Below, piece after piece: positions 63,733 to 64,000 of a stretch of 64,000 nucleotides of DNA (positions are counted from its first letter, which is position 1; every line of letters begins with the position of its first letter). The notes beneath the pieces were generated by a model. The model did no database searches. It was given only the letters and a program-made list of their open reading frames with translations, and was not told where the DNA came from. Both the position numbers and the translations under genes were made by a program. Source of the stretch: CAYZWU01 sp964482235 (GTDB lineage: Bacteria > Planctomycetota > B15-G4 > CAYZWU01); NCBI GenBank assembly GCA_964482235.1, contig CAYZWU010000005.1:124001-188000 (forward strand), given 5' to 3'.

Positions 63733-64000
63733 TCAGCCTTGCTGACTGATCAGCAGCAGCCAACCCTTGCCCGATTCCACCGGAATCTCATCTCCGGGGG
63801 AAAACCGGGCTTCCTCCTGGAAATCCTTGATGAACGGCGCTTCGAGCACGACCCTGCTCCTGTCCATTCCCAGGGCGTCCCAGTCGATCCGAAGGCGGAC
63901 GCCCACGGTTTCATCCGCCCAGCTCGCCAGGGAGAGGAGCACCCGGTTCTTTTTCACGTATGTCGTGGCAAGAACATCTTCGCGCCCCGTCTTCACGGGA
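63733..64000 (-). CDS. C-terminal end of a probable carbohydrate-active protein
   Basis: The frame runs off the right edge, so only about 89 residues are seen; a GTG at 63996 could be mistaken for a start. The fragment (VLATTYVKKNRVLLSLASWA, VRLRIDWDALGMD, PGDEIPVESGKGWLLLI) resembles the C-terminal beta-sandwich of glycoside-hydrolase-like DUF6067-type proteins. The product family is tentative. Confidence 0.55.
   Translation of the reverse strand, partial: PVKTGREDVLATTYVKKNRVLLSLASWADETVGVRLRIDWDALGMDRSRVVLEAPFIKDFQEEARFSPGDEIPVESGKGWLLLISQQG

Overview
The window is 64 kb of high-GC bacterial chromosome, densely coded on both strands. No rRNA, tRNA, CRISPR array, insertion sequence or phage gene was seen. 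The gene content suggests an uncultured anaerobe or facultative anaerobe from the FCB/PVC neighbourhood (for example Krumholzibacteriota-, Latescibacterota- or Hydrogenedentota-like). The pointers are a Bacteroidota-type succinate dehydrogenase, Qmo and Dsr electron-transfer subunits, a gingipain-like protease, many sulfatase, DUF1080, DUF5916 and Gfo/Idh/MocA proteins, and a hydrazine-synthase-alpha-like multihaem protein. This placement is inference, because no phylogenetic marker gene lies in the window.

Region 1 (1-16.6 kb) is mainly respiratory. After a truncated FG-GAP beta-propeller gene and a C25 protease gene on the opposite strand comes a minus-strand operon read as qmoA-qmoB-qmoC-dsrJ-dsrO-dsrP. 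This joins the soluble flavoproteins and haem b/FeS subunit of Qmo to the periplasmic triheme cytochrome, ferredoxin and NrfD-type membrane subunits of Dsr; dsrMK, dsrAB and aprAB are absent here. Just upstream lie a small possible Sm-fold protein and a membrane histidine kinase whose periplasmic sensor carries two c-type haem motifs. Divergent from the kinase is sdhCAB. Together these look like a redox-sensed quinone-linked respiratory unit.

Region 2 (16.6-26.2 kb) is a rhamnose-flavoured carbohydrate island: a GH106-like lipoprotein, a GH172/DUF2961 enzyme, a uroporphyrinogen-decarboxylase-like protein, the rhamnose transporter RhaT, a beta-lactamase-family/glycosidase-like fusion and a decayed BNR-repeat gene. 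Region 3 (26.4-29.7 kb) is an arsenic operon, arsR-permease-thioredoxin-acr3, with a readable promoter and operator. It is followed by an S33 hydrolase and a coiled-coil repeat protein (29.7-32.5 kb).

Region 4 (32.8-45.5 kb) is a second carbohydrate island: a GH110-like beta-helix enzyme, a DUF5916 outer-membrane protein, a GH78 rhamnosidase, a triheme hydrazine-synthase-alpha-like protein and an alpha-galactosidase-like enzyme. Region 5 (45.5-49.8 kb) is patchy. It holds an ArsM-like methyltransferase interrupted by one in-frame TGA that is followed by a SECIS-like hairpin (candidate selenoprotein), a saccharopine dehydrogenase and a clearly broken sulfatase.

Region 6 (49.8-64 kb) carries a two-gene 2-oxoacid:ferredoxin oxidoreductase, an iduronate-type sulfatase, a dimethylglycine/sarcosine-dehydrogenase-like protein, a Tat-exported Gfo/Idh/MocA oxidoreductase, a VIT-VWA protein, a tetraheme cytochrome fused to two DUF1080 domains, an aldo/keto-reductase-like Tat protein and the C-terminal end of a probable carbohydrate-active protein. 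The broad picture is a scavenger of sulfated and rhamnose- or galactose-containing polysaccharides with anaerobic ferredoxin, quinone and cytochrome-based energy metabolism and arsenic defence.
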